Positions 53,020-61,861 of a DNA stretch of 64,000 nt are shown here, piece by piece. Numbering within the stretch: the first letter of the stretch is position 1; every line of letters starts with the position of its first letter. Location: the NCBI GenBank assembly GCA_030066085.1, contig JASJCI010000033.1, positions 62,001-126,000 on the forward strand, read 5' to 3'. The notes beneath the pieces are model-generated. The model had not been told where the DNA came from. It worked only from the letters and a program-made list of their open reading frames with translations, and ran no database searches. The DNA is from Gammaproteobacteria bacterium (GTDB taxonomy: Bacteria > Pseudomonadota > Gammaproteobacteria > GCA-001735895). The position numbers and the translations under genes are program-made.

Positions 53020-53628
53020 TCAGATTTCGATCGAGTTGCGATCGCCGCTCTCGATCCAGGCGGCAAATGCGAGCAGGGGTTCGTCAGCGGTGCGCATAGC
53101 ATGCATTTGCCAGCTGTCGTGGAAAATCAGGTCACCCGGTTTAACGTCGAACCAGTCACCGCTGTCCAGGCTCCAGCAGCTGCCGGGCGTCAGCACGAGA
53201 TAGATCTCCCTGGCTTCGTGCCGGTGATCCCGGTAATGACTGTGCGCTGTCATCAACAGGAAACCAGCCAGGGGCACTTCACATCGAATCGGACTGTCGG
53301 GGCCGGTCAGCGGCGCGTAAGTGTAGCCGTCGAGCAACTCCCGGCTTACCGTGTCTTCGGTATAACTTGCGTTCTGCGACCAGCGGAACTCCCCGAGCGC
53401 CGATGCGACCCCTTGCGCAAGCTGCGCGAGTTCGCCATCAGCGGCGATCTCGAGGGCGCGCTCGAGTTCCGCCAGCGCGGCAAAGTCGTCACCGAAGCGA
53501 GACTCGATGCGCGGGTTGCGCAGCGCTTCTGTCGGTGGCCGCCTGATTCGGCGCTTACCTGTTATGTCCACGCGCGCTTCGACCGCCTGCCAGGCCATAT
53601 CGATTAACTGTTCCAGTCGTTCGCTCAA
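53020..53628 (-). CDS. DddQ-like cupin, DMSP lyase family
   Basis: About 202 residues from a TTG at 53628 with GGGGA 5 nt upstream; an ATG ten codons in is an alternative. The cupin core has H135, H137 and E141 (HRHEAREIYLVL) and H176 (WQMHAM), the metal-ligand pattern of DddQ-type DMSP lyases, which release dimethyl sulfide and acrylate. The N terminus is helical as in DddQ. Substrate identity is not certain; the family includes members of unknown activity. Confidence 0.72.
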   Translation of the reverse strand: MSERLEQLIDMAWQAVEARVDITGKRRIRRPPTEALRNPRIESRFGDDFAALAELERALEIAADGELAQLAQGVASALGEFRWSQNASYTEDTVSRELLDGYTYAPLTGPDSPIRCEVPLAGFLLMTAHSHYRDHRHEAREIYLVLTPGSCWSLDSGDWFDVKPGDLIFHDSWQMHAMRTADEPLLAFAAWIESGDRNSIEI

Positions 53629-53769
53629 CGGAATCCCCGCGTGTGATTCAGGTTGTTCGGCGGGCAATGTTGCCGCGAATCGTTCACGCTTACAACAATG
53701 CGAACTCACTTGCGGCCACGCAAGCAGCATCCCTTGCGCATCGACCTGCCTGCACTCAGAATTAGCCCC

Positions 53770-54327
53770 ATGGACGACTTGAACAGTATTTTCGAGGCCA
53801 TCGAGCAGGCCCGCCTGGCCGATGAGGCCAGGCGGGCCTGGAATCCTTCCCGGGTGGGTGAAATCGACATTTGCATTGCCCCGGACGGCAGCTGGCACCA
53901 CGAGGGCCGTCCGTTCAAACGCGACTCGCTGCTCAGGTTGTTTGCCAGCGTCCTGCGGCGGGAAGGCGATGAATACTATCTCGTGACCCCGGCGGAAAAG
54001 CTGCGCATCCGGGTCGACGACGCCCCTTTCGTCGCCAACCTGGTGGAGGTGATCGAAGACGACGGTCGCAGCGCAATCGTTTTTACCACCAATATCGGCG
54101 AGCGCGTGGTGGTCGACGCATCGCACCCGATCCGGGTCGAAGTCGATACCGACAGCGGCGAGCCCCGCCCCTACGTCTACCTGCGCGACGGGCTCGAGGC
54201 GCTGATCGGCCGGCGCGCATTCTACGACCTTCTTTGCCTGGCCGAGGAACGCGAACGCGATGGCGCGTGTTACCTGTACGTGACCAGCCTCGAGGCTGAA
54301 TTCGAGCTCGGCCGCAGCGATGACTGA
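53770..54327 (+). CDS. DUF1285 family protein
   Basis: 185 residues from the ATG at 53770. ICIAPDGSWHHEGRPFKRDSL, VLRREGDEYYLVTPAEKLRI and VDDAPFV are the DUF1285 landmarks. Cytoplasmic; function unknown. It overlaps the sulfotransferase-like gene by 8 nt. Confidence 0.9.
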   Translation: MDDLNSIFEAIEQARLADEARRAWNPSRVGEIDICIAPDGSWHHEGRPFKRDSLLRLFASVLRREGDEYYLVTPAEKLRIRVDDAPFVANLVEVIEDDGRSAIVFTTNIGERVVVDASHPIRVEVDTDSGEPRPYVYLRDGLEALIGRRAFYDLLCLAEERERDGACYLYVTSLEAEFELGRSDD

Positions 54328-55069
54328 AAGCCAGCCCGCGGCGGGTATCCGCATCGCGATGTGGTCGGGTCCACGCAATATATCGACCGCGCTGATGCGC
54401 GCCTGGGAAAACCGCGCGGACTGTTGCGTCTGGGACGAGCCACTGTACGGTTACTACCTCGCGCAAACCGGCATCGATCACCCCGGCGCGGACGAGATCA
54501 TCGCCGCGCATGGCAGCAACGCGCACGAGATCATCGCGCGCTGCCGCGGCCCGATTCCATCCGGCAAAACAATCTTTTACCAGAAACACATGACCCTGCA
54601 CCTCTTGCCCGACCTCGAGCGTGACTGGCTCCGGTCGCTGGTCAACTGCTTCCTGCTGCGCGAACCCGAACCGGTAATCGCGTCCTACTCGGCGGTACGC
54701 GGCGGCGCAACGCTCGACGATATCGGCTTCGTGCAACAGGCCGAGCTATTCGACTTCGTGCGCGAACTCACCGGCGAAGTACCGGCGGTCATCGACAGCC
54801 GCGAATTCCTGCAGCAGCCCGAGGCGCAGCTACGCGCGCTGTGCGCGCATGTCGGTGTCGACTTCGATCCGGCAATGCTGCACTGGCCCGCCGGGGTGCG
54901 CGACAGCGACGGTGCCTGGGGCAAGTACTGGTACGACTCGGTGTGGCAATCAACAGGCTTTACGCCCTGGCTCGACAAGCCGGTCGAACTCTCGCCGGCT
55001 GGCGTAAAAACGGCCGCCGCTGCCAGGCCCTACTACGAAAAACTGTACGCTCACCGCCTGTGTCCCTAG
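54320..55069 (+). CDS. Sulfotransferase-like protein
   Basis: 249 residues. The 5'-phosphosulfate-binding-type loop WSGPRNISTALMRAW (15-29) and the later LLREPEPVIASYSAV segment match the sulfotransferase superfamily group often annotated as HAD or sulfotransferase family. It is translationally coupled to DUF1285. A sulfatase lies 3 kb downstream. The acceptor is unknown. Confidence 0.8.
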   Translation: MTESQPAAGIRIAMWSGPRNISTALMRAWENRADCCVWDEPLYGYYLAQTGIDHPGADEIIAAHGSNAHEIIARCRGPIPSGKTIFYQKHMTLHLLPDLERDWLRSLVNCFLLREPEPVIASYSAVRGGATLDDIGFVQQAELFDFVRELTGEVPAVIDSREFLQQPEAQLRALCAHVGVDFDPAMLHWPAGVRDSDGAWGKYWYDSVWQSTGFTPWLDKPVELSPAGVKTAAAARPYYEKLYAHRLCP

Positions 55070-55183
55070 TTTGCCAGCCACTTTTCGCAAGCCGCTTTAA
55101 TACCAACAATCTAACACTTTTCCGCCTTCCGCTAGCCCGGCACCGCAGGTACACTTGGATGTTCGGCATCAATCTAACTGCTA

Positions 55184-57358
55184 ATGTCTGAACCCCAGGT
55201 AATCGTTCCCGCGCCCGGTAGCCGCATCGTTACCGACGACACGGAAATCGTTCTGTTCGGGCAACCGCCCGAGGTCCTCAAAGGCCTGTTGCGCGAGGGC
55301 GTCGACCGCTTCGATACGCTGGTCTTGCCCGACATCCGCGAAAAACAGGGCGCGCTACTCAACAATCTCGAGTTCCCGCTGTACTTTTTCCTGTTTTACT
55401 CGCGCGGCCTGGCCGAGAAACGGCGCCTCAACCTGGTTGGCGATCCCGACGCGATCAGTCACGCCATGCGCCTGCTGCGCTTCACGCTGCTCGGGCCGAC
55501 GCGCGCCGAACTCGAGGCCTGGCGCACCGAGCCGGCCCTGCGTGACGAATGGCTGGCGGTGTCGCAGGCGCTATCGATCAAGGACGACGCCGGCGATGTC
55601 ATGGCGGTCGAATCCTTCTTCAACCCGATCCCGTTCGAAAACAACCTGGCGGTGGCGGGCGGCTTCGCCATCGAGCGCCGCAGCGTCGATCGCTACCTCG
55701 TATCCAGCCAGGGCGGCGACGTCGAGATCGACCTCAACGAGGATCGGCAAATCGAGCCGCCCTACCCGGTGCCGATCGATTACGTTCCCGGCGGCCTGGC
55801 CAAGCTCGGCATAGAGGTACTCGGCGGCGCCTCCGGCTTTTCCCGGGAGGAACCCTGCACCGGCCTCGCGCTGTGTTACAACGGCGACTACCTGCTGATC
55901 GATTCGATACCGTTTCTCGACCAGCACCTGTTCGCGCGCGGGATTTCGCGCAACCAGGTGTCGGCGGTCTTCCTGACCCACCTGCACGACGATCACTGCT
56001 CGATGTTTCCGCTGATGACCATGCCGCATCGCGTCGAGGTCATTACTACCGAGGAAATCTTCCGTATGGCGATGGAAAAACTCGCCTGCAGCCTCGGCTG
56101 GAAGGCGGAAGCCGTCGAGGAGCACTTTCGCCTGATCCGGGTGAACCCCGGCGACTCGATCAATTACTACGGCCTCAATATCGAGGTGCACAACACGGTG
56201 CACAGCGTGCCCACCATCGGTGCCACCTTTTCCACAACACACCGCGGCCAGTTTCGCGATGTCTGTATCGTCGGCGACAACCAGAACATGACCGCGGTAC
56301 GCGAAATGGGCGAGACGGGTGTCGTGCGCGCGACCACGGTGGCCAACCTCGAGCGGCTCTACAAGCAGGACTTTCACCTGTTGATAGCCGACGGCGGCGC
56401 CGGCGAGATTCACGGCGATCCGGGTGATGCACTCGAATCGGAGGCCGATCGTGTCGTGTTCGTGCACGTCGACGCGATGCCGGAAAACCTGCGCACTACT
56501 TTTTCGCTCGCCAGCTCGGGCAAGCGTTATACCCTGATCGAGGGTGACAGCACCATCTACACCTCGCAGATACTGCACTACCTGACCACCTGGCTCGGCC
56601 AGCCTTTCCCCAACCGCTGGATGCGCAACCTGCTGGCCGAACACGAAATCTACCGCTACAACACCGAGGACGTCATCATCGTGCAGGAGGCCGGCACCCA
56701 TGGCGCCGTGTACCTGCTGTTGACGGGCTATTGCGAGGTTGTGCGCGTCGCCGACGGTCAGCGCGAGGCGGTCGCGATGCTGCAGGCCGGCGACGTGATC
56801 GGCGAAATGGCGGTGCTGACCGGCTCCGGCATCCGCAACGCGAGCGTGGTGGCGAAGACGCCGGTGACGGTCTGCGTCTTCGCCGAGGAAACCTTTCGTA
56901 ACTTCATTCGCTTCAGCGGGCTGCAGGCGATGCTCGAAAACCGCTGGCTGCTGCGCCCGGTGGTCAAACTCGTGCCGCAGTTCGCCGAGCTCTCGTCCAC
57001 GGTCACCGACAAGCTGTCGCGCATCGCCGAGTGGCGCGTGGTCGAGGGCGGCCGGCGCATGTGGCTCGACGACTCGCACCTCTACATCTTCGTCGACGGC
57101 AGCGCTACCGCGGTGCACGACGACGGCCGCGAGGACGCTATCGTCAACGGCGAGGAGCTCGGCTGGCGTCCCCATGCCCCGGCCAACCCGGTGGAGATCA
57201 GTGCTACTACGGATTGCGGCCTGATCGCGGTCGAGGCCACGGCCTACCAGAAACTGCTGCAGGACACGCCGGAGCTGAACTACCTGACGCGCAAACGCCT
57301 GGCGCTCGAGAGCGACGAGGGCGTCGACTGGCTGCTCGGGGCAGTGCCGCCCGATTAA
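55184..57358 (+). CDS. Metallo-beta-lactamase-fold / cyclic-nucleotide-binding fusion protein
   Basis: 724 residues. Residues 1-215 form an unrecognised N-terminal part. An MBL-fold domain (about 215-470) has the full motif H266-x-H268-x-D270-H271 (HLHDDHC), a later His (HSVPTIG), an Asp (VGDNQN) and a final His (FVHVD). A cNMP-binding domain (about 485-575) has the phosphate-cassette-like GEMAVLTGSGIRNASVVA, and a degenerate second one may follow. It may be a hydrolase gated by cyclic nucleotide. Cytoplasmic. Substrate unknown. Confidence 0.85.
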   Translation: MSEPQVIVPAPGSRIVTDDTEIVLFGQPPEVLKGLLREGVDRFDTLVLPDIREKQGALLNNLEFPLYFFLFYSRGLAEKRRLNLVGDPDAISHAMRLLRFTLLGPTRAELEAWRTEPALRDEWLAVSQALSIKDDAGDVMAVESFFNPIPFENNLAVAGGFAIERRSVDRYLVSSQGGDVEIDLNEDRQIEPPYPVPIDYVPGGLAKLGIEVLGGASGFSREEPCTGLALCYNGDYLLIDSIPFLDQHLFARGISRNQVSAVFLTHLHDDHCSMFPLMTMPHRVEVITTEEIFRMAMEKLACSLGWKAEAVEEHFRLIRVNPGDSINYYGLNIEVHNTVHSVPTIGATFSTTHRGQFRDVCIVGDNQNMTAVREMGETGVVRATTVANLERLYKQDFHLLIADGGAGEIHGDPGDALESEADRVVFVHVDAMPENLRTTFSLASSGKRYTLIEGDSTIYTSQILHYLTTWLGQPFPNRWMRNLLAEHEIYRYNTEDVIIVQEAGTHGAVYLLLTGYCEVVRVADGQREAVAMLQAGDVIGEMAVLTGSGIRNASVVAKTPVTVCVFAEETFRNFIRFSGLQAMLENRWLLRPVVKLVPQFAELSSTVTDKLSRIAEWRVVEGGRRMWLDDSHLYIFVDGSATAVHDDGREDAIVNGEELGWRPHAPANPVEISATTDCGLIAVEATAYQKLLQDTPELNYLTRKRLALESDEGVDWLLGAVPPD

Positions 57359-57430
57359 ACCGGCACTGGTTTTTTTGCCGGGCGCCCCTATATTTCCCGC
57401 CGACTATCAATTGCCAGGGAGCGCATCGCC

Positions 57431-57820
57431 ATGTTCAATCCGATTACCATTCCGTTCGGCGCGGTCATGCTGTACAACGTCGTCAAGCTCAAGCCCGGGG
57501 TCACCGTCGAGGACGTCGAGATGGCGATCGGCGAAATGTGCAACACGGTCAAGAATACCTACGGCAACGACGAGGGCGGCTTCATCGGTGGACAGGTATT
57601 CGAGTACAGCGGGTTCGTCTCCGCCGAAGGCTCCTTCGATCCCGAGCGCAAGAGCGACGACCATATCGCGATCCTGACCTACTGGCAGTCGTTCGAGCAA
57701 CACGAGCGATCGCATGCCGACCAGGTGTTCAAACAGAAATTCGACGCGCTGACCGAACACTGCTCCGAGACCTGGGAACTCGGCTACAACATGCTCTGGC
57801 AGGGCACGCCCGAGGAGTAA
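57431..57820 (+). CDS. Small hypothetical protein, dimeric alpha/beta-barrel-like
   Basis: 129 residues, soluble. MLYNVVKLKPGVTVEDVEMAIGEMC, the GGFIGGQVFEYSGFVS strand and the HIAILTYWQSFEQHERSHADQVF end have the rhythm of monooxygenase/EthD-type ferredoxin-like folds. No firm family. It starts at an ATG (57431) 72 nt after the MBL fusion gene and may be co-transcribed with it. Confidence 0.65.
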   Translation: MFNPITIPFGAVMLYNVVKLKPGVTVEDVEMAIGEMCNTVKNTYGNDEGGFIGGQVFEYSGFVSAEGSFDPERKSDDHIAILTYWQSFEQHERSHADQVFKQKFDALTEHCSETWELGYNMLWQGTPEE

Positions 57821-57943
57821 ACTGCCGCGGCAGCCCGGGCGCGGGAATTTTCGCGCTATACTCCCTGTTATTGTCGATGCGAGCCCCGATTTTCCCGGGG
57901 CGGGCGCCTGCAATGACAGCAACCAACCGGGCCGATAACAAGA

Positions 57944-59521
57944 ATGCCGCGCAACATCCTGTTTATCATGTGCGACCAGCTGCGCCACGATTACCTCTCG
58001 TGTTACGGCAATCTGAAACTGCACACACCTAATATCGATCTGCTGGCGCAGCACGGCGTTCGTTTCGCCAACGCCTTCTGCCAGGCGCCCTTGTGCGGGC
58101 CGTCCCGCGCGAGCTTCTACACCGGCCGCTACATGTCCAGCCACGGGGTCATGGGCAACGAGGATACCACCCGCATCGACGAAATGACGATCGGCGACTA
58201 CCTGCGGCCGCTGGGTTACCGGACCGCGCTGGTAGGCAAGGCCGACAATCGCAAGGATCCCGAGATGTTGCGTGCTTATGGCGTAAGCGCAGACTCCGAC
58301 TATGCCCGGGCCGCCGCCTGCGGGGGCTTCGAACCCTACGAGTGGCACGAGGGACTGTATCCCGACCCGCTCGTGCCGGACGACCTCGCCTATAACAACT
58401 ACCTCGTCAAGCAGGGTTACAGCGGCAGGAATCCCTGGCACGAGTACGCCAACTGCGGCGTGGCTGCCGACGGCACCCTGCGCTCGGGCTGGCGTCTGCG
58501 CAACTCGCATTATCCCGCGCGGGTGGCCGCCGAGCACTCGGAAACAGCCTGGACCACGCGCCGCGCAATCGATTTCCTGGAAGAGCAGGAAGGCGATCGG
58601 CCCTGGTGCCTGCACCTGTCCTATGTCAAACCACACTGGCCGCTGATGGCACCGGAACCCTATCACCAGATGTTCGGCGTCGACGACATTCCGCCGGTGG
58701 TTCGCGATCCCGCGGAAAAGGAGAATCCACACCCCGTGTACAGGGCGTTCATGGAGCAGGAGTACAGCGAATCCTACGCGCGCGACGAGGTGCGCGAGCG
58801 CGTGATCCCGGCCTACATGGGGCTGATCAGGCAGATCGACGACGAACTGGGCAAGCTGTTCGAGTACCTGAAGTCACGCCACCTGTTCGACAATACCATG
58901 ATCGTGTTTACTTCCGATCACGGCGACTACCTCGGCGATCACTGGCTCGGGGAAAAAGACCTGTTTCACGAACCCTCGGTCAGGATTCCGCTGATCGTGC
59001 TCAACCCTAACCAGACCGCGGCCGAAACCCGGGGCACGGTCAACAATCAAATGGTCGAGGCCATCGACCTGCTGCCGACTTTCGTCGAATACGCCGGCGG
59101 CAATATCAGCCATGAGCGCGTCGAGGGCCATTCACTGATGCCGCTGCTGCGCTCGCACAGACCGCCGCCGGACTGGCGTCGCTACGCGGTCAGCGAAATC
59201 GACTATTCCGGTCGCGGGGTGCGCGGGCTGCTCGACCTGCCGCCTTACGAGTGCCGCGCAATCATGATTCGCGAGGCGCGCTGGAAATACATTCACTACA
59301 ACCTCTTCCGCCCGCAGCTGTTCGACCTGCACAAGGATCCGGACGAGCTGCACGACCTGGGTGAAGATCCGCGGCACGCACAGGTGCGCGAGGAAATGCA
59401 GCGGCTGTTGATCGATGCGCGTCGCAGGCTCAGGGCGCGTACCGGCATGGCATTCGACGATCTCGCCGGCATGGGCCCCGAGCGCAACGAAAATCAGGGT
59501 GTCATCATCGGGCGCTGGTGA
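57944..59521 (+). CDS. Sulfatase / phosphonate monoester hydrolase family enzyme
   Basis: 525 residues. Formylglycine motif C51-G-P-S-R55 followed by ASFYTGRY, metal-binding D11 (IMCDQLRHDY) and a second metal site TSDHGDYLGDH. These define type I sulfatases and the related phosphonate monoester hydrolases. No signal peptide, so it is cytoplasmic like the latter group. Activity needs a maturase, not in the window. The substrate may be a sulfate ester, given the sulfotransferase nearby. Confidence 0.88.
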   Translation: MPRNILFIMCDQLRHDYLSCYGNLKLHTPNIDLLAQHGVRFANAFCQAPLCGPSRASFYTGRYMSSHGVMGNEDTTRIDEMTIGDYLRPLGYRTALVGKADNRKDPEMLRAYGVSADSDYARAAACGGFEPYEWHEGLYPDPLVPDDLAYNNYLVKQGYSGRNPWHEYANCGVAADGTLRSGWRLRNSHYPARVAAEHSETAWTTRRAIDFLEEQEGDRPWCLHLSYVKPHWPLMAPEPYHQMFGVDDIPPVVRDPAEKENPHPVYRAFMEQEYSESYARDEVRERVIPAYMGLIRQIDDELGKLFEYLKSRHLFDNTMIVFTSDHGDYLGDHWLGEKDLFHEPSVRIPLIVLNPNQTAAETRGTVNNQMVEAIDLLPTFVEYAGGNISHERVEGHSLMPLLRSHRPPPDWRRYAVSEIDYSGRGVRGLLDLPPYECRAIMIREARWKYIHYNLFRPQLFDLHKDPDELHDLGEDPRHAQVREEMQRLLIDARRRLRARTGMAFDDLAGMGPERNENQGVIIGRW

Positions 59522-59537
59522 CGACGCGCCGAACAGA

Positions 59538-59819
59538 TTATTCGAAACGGTAATAAGCCTGGTTGAGATAGGCGATGACGTCTTCGACGTCGTCGTCGAA
59601 CCATTGCGCACCCACCGCGTCCTTGCAGAAGCGCACCTGCCGGCTAAGGCGTTGCAGGCTGCCGACCACGCGATTTTCGCGGGTGTAGACTTCTTCCTGG
59701 TGACAACCCGTACAGTCGTCGAAATGCAGCTCCGCGCCATTTTCGATATTCGCCGCCATCAGCGGCAGCGGTAGCGAAAATGCCAGGATGACCAGGAAAC
59801 CCGGGTGCGCGTTTTTCAT
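59538..59819 (-). CDS. Small c-type cytochrome
   Basis: 93 residues from the ATG at 59819. Signal peptide ending LMAA (about 23), then haem motif C36-T-G-C39-H40 and a short helical domain (ENRVVGSLQRLSRQVRFCKD, VEDVIAYLNQAYYRFE). No Met ligand is evident after the haem motif, but a second Cys (C64 or so) is present. It would be a periplasmic electron carrier. Longer frames run into the minisatellite and are not real. Confidence 0.85.
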   Translation of the reverse strand: MKNAHPGFLVILAFSLPLPLMAANIENGAELHFDDCTGCHQEEVYTRENRVVGSLQRLSRQVRFCKDAVGAQWFDDDVEDVIAYLNQAYYRFE

Positions 59820-59920
59820 GTGTCTGCCCCCACAAAAACTGGCGCCAGTATAACCGCTTCGGCGAACCGCCGCGCAAGCGGCGTTCCGGGATCTTGTGAT
59901 TGCGCCCATGGTCTGGAGAT

Positions 59921-59936
59921 CCCCGCTTGCGCGGGG
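59921..59936. repeat. REP-like hairpin at the start of the minisatellite
   Basis: CCCCGC-TTGC-GCGGGG forms a 6-bp stem and is followed by ATGACG. This resembles the scattered CCCCGC..GCGGGGATGAC intergenic repeats of many proteobacteria. The first 40-bp unit begins inside its right arm. Confidence 0.55.
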
Positions 59937-60190
59937 ATGACGATGTGGCGATAGAGATGGCGTAACGGCCGCGGGGATGACGATGTGGCGATAGAGATGG
60001 CGTAACGGCCGCGGGGATGACGATGTGGCCATAGAGATGGCGCAACGGCCGCGGGGATGACGATGTGGCGATAGAGATGGCGTAACGGCCGCGGGGATGA
60101 CGATGTGGCGATAGAGATGGCGCAGCGGTCACGGGGATGACGATGTGGCCATAGAGATGGCGCAACGGCCGCGGGGATGACGATGTGGAC
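59931..60190. repeat. 40-bp tandem repeat array (about 6.5 units)
   Basis: Six full 40-bp units start at 59931, 59971, 60011, 60051, 60091 and 60131, with a half unit at 60171-60190. Each begins GCGGGGATGACGATGTGG and ends near ACGGCC. Variants are limited to a few positions (GGCG/GGCC before ATAGAG, GTAAC/GCAAC/GCAGC). There are no spacers, so it is not a CRISPR array. It lies between the cytochrome and CHAD genes. The 40-bp unit shifts reading frame each time, so it is not coding. Confidence 0.92.
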
Positions 60191-60210
60191 TAGCGCAAGG
60201 ACGATTCCCG

Positions 60211-60993
60211 CTAGCGCGCGGCGTGCCAGTCACGGTACTTGCGCAGGTAGATCCTGGCCGCTCCCAGCAGTGCGTTCTGCTGGCGGCCCAGTATCCTGAT
60301 CGCGCTTTCGCTCGCGGGCTCATGCAAGGCGCGCAGCAGCTCGATGGTGGTAACGCGGTCATGCCAGTCGCCCAGCAACTGTTCCAGCAACCTGATCTGT
60401 TTCAGCTCCGCCTCGTCCTGCAGGTGGCCGGGGCAGAATGCGAAGGCATCGAGCTTGTGCCGATAGCGCTTCAGCAGGATCCTCTTCTTGTGCCACTGTT
60501 CGGAGGTAATCCGGCCCTCCAGCACGAACACTTCGCGCAGCAGGGCTGCAAGCGACACCGGCTTGTGGCGCAGGATCGCCGCCTCGGAGATACCGGTCGC
60601 GCGAATGGTCGGCAAACGCAGCGGCCCGCTCGGCCAGTCGGCCAGGCGAGCGCGAAACGCTCGGTAGTCGCTGCGAATCCGGGCCTGCAATGCGCGGCTC
60701 AATGCAGCCGCATCAGCCGGCGCCAGTTCGTCGAGGCTGTCGACCAGCTGCAGCGCAATCTGCGCATCGCGCGTGATACCCACCAGCTTGAAGATCCGGC
60801 GCGCGGGCTTCAGCGTTCGCCTGACCCTGAGTTCCGGGTCTATTTCGGCGAGAAAATAATACAGCGCGGTGAGACGCTTGACGCCCACGCGAAAGTCATG
60901 GATGGCTTCTTCATCGGCCAGTTCGCGGATCGTGCGCAGGTCGCGGTTGACCTCGCGTACGAGCCGGTTGCGATAGCGTTCGAGACAGTTCAC
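60211..60993 (-). CDS. CHAD-domain protein
   Basis: 260 residues, nearly all helical and basic. The CHAD signature EEAIHDFRVGVKRLTALYYFL is at the N terminus and the second half has HKKRILLKRYRHKLDAF, matching the conserved His/Arg/Lys pattern that binds polyphosphate. It lacks a CYTH domain. The start is a GTG at 60993, 7 nt after the amidotransferase stop, so both are co-transcribed. Confidence 0.88.
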   Translation of the reverse strand: MNCLERYRNRLVREVNRDLRTIRELADEEAIHDFRVGVKRLTALYYFLAEIDPELRVRRTLKPARRIFKLVGITRDAQIALQLVDSLDELAPADAAALSRALQARIRSDYRAFRARLADWPSGPLRLPTIRATGISEAAILRHKPVSLAALLREVFVLEGRITSEQWHKKRILLKRYRHKLDAFAFCPGHLQDEAELKQIRLLEQLLGDWHDRVTTIELLRALHEPASESAIRILGRQQNALLGAARIYLRKYRDWHAAR

Positions 60994-61000
60994 GTCGGCA

Positions 61001-61717
61001 TCAGGCCAGGATGAAGCGCATCATCCACTGCCCCCAGACATCCGCGTCCGGCTGGCCGTCGTGGATCCGGCGCCGCGCGCGCTCGATTTGCGCATCATCG
61101 AGCCGGTCGATCATGCTGTCGAGAAAATTGTTCATCGCCCGCAGGGGTTGTTCGGGATGCCCCTGGAAGCAGAGGATGTTATCGCCGAGGGTGTAGGCGA
61201 AATCGGGGTAGTCTTCCGCGTGGGCGAAACTCTGCGCGCCCGGCGGCAGGCGGGTGACCCGCTCCTGGTTGAAGTGAAACAGGTCGGTGGTCTCTGCCGA
61301 CGGCGCCATCCACGAGAACTCGCGCGTGATACGCAGACGGTAATTACCGATGGCCCAGCCACCCTCGTTGTGTTCGACCCGGCCGCCGAAGGTTTTCGCC
61401 ACCAGCTGGTGGCCGAAACAGCTGGCAACGACACGCTTCTGTCGTTTATCGACCTCGACGATCAGTTGCGCGAGCCGCTCGATCCAGTCGAAGTCGTCGT
61501 GTACGCTCGCCGGACTGCCGGTAACCAGGTAGGCATCGTAGTCGTCCAGGTCGACGGGGAATTGATTCTCGCTGGCCAGGTAGGTGTCGATCTCGACTTC
61601 TGCATCCTGGGCCGACAGCAGGTCGAAGAACTTTTCGCCGTCGGTAAAACCCTCGTCGTCGTCCCAGTAGATGCTGGGCACGGCGTCCATGATCGCTATT
61701 CTGGTGGGTGGGGCCAT
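61001..61717 (-). CDS. Class I glutamine amidotransferase-like protein
   Basis: 238 residues from the ATG at 61717. Nucleophile C100 in VASCFGHQLVA and H187/E189 in FQGHPEQP form the triad; the oxyanion region is VTGSPASVHDD. Stand-alone amidotransferases of this type hydrolyse gamma-glutamyl bonds (as in GMP-synthase-like or PuuD-like enzymes). Substrate unknown. It heads a two-gene unit with CHAD. Confidence 0.88.
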   Translation of the reverse strand: MAPPTRIAIMDAVPSIYWDDDEGFTDGEKFFDLLSAQDAEVEIDTYLASENQFPVDLDDYDAYLVTGSPASVHDDFDWIERLAQLIVEVDKRQKRVVASCFGHQLVAKTFGGRVEHNEGGWAIGNYRLRITREFSWMAPSAETTDLFHFNQERVTRLPPGAQSFAHAEDYPDFAYTLGDNILCFQGHPEQPLRAMNNFLDSMIDRLDDAQIERARRRIHDGQPDADVWGQWMMRFILA

Positions 61718-61861
61718 CGTGTTCGAAATGCGCGTAACTGCTGGCCATGATACAAAAGCATACCGCGGGCGCAAAGCCCGGCCGGGTGGCTAACCCGGCC
61801 GCGGACGTGTTACAACTCCGCCTGGTCTTTAGTCACCCCGAATCCGGGAGGAACGAGTCAC

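Larger units (their letters stand above)
59820..60210. other. 391-nt intergenic region dominated by the minisatellite
   Basis: 59820-59920 would hold the promoter of the cytochrome gene (minus). The rest is the REP-like hairpin, the 40-bp array and 20 nt before the CHAD stop. I see no gene in it. Confidence 0.7.

Noticed and set aside
59644..60165. Minus-strand frames running through the minisatellite into the cytochrome gene
   Set aside because: The 40-bp unit is not a multiple of three, so these frames are read-through artefacts. The ATG at 59819 gives a proper signal peptide and haem motif.
59931..60190. Tandem repeats considered as a CRISPR array
   Set aside because: Units abut without unique spacers, the 40-bp unit is the full period and no cas genes are nearby.
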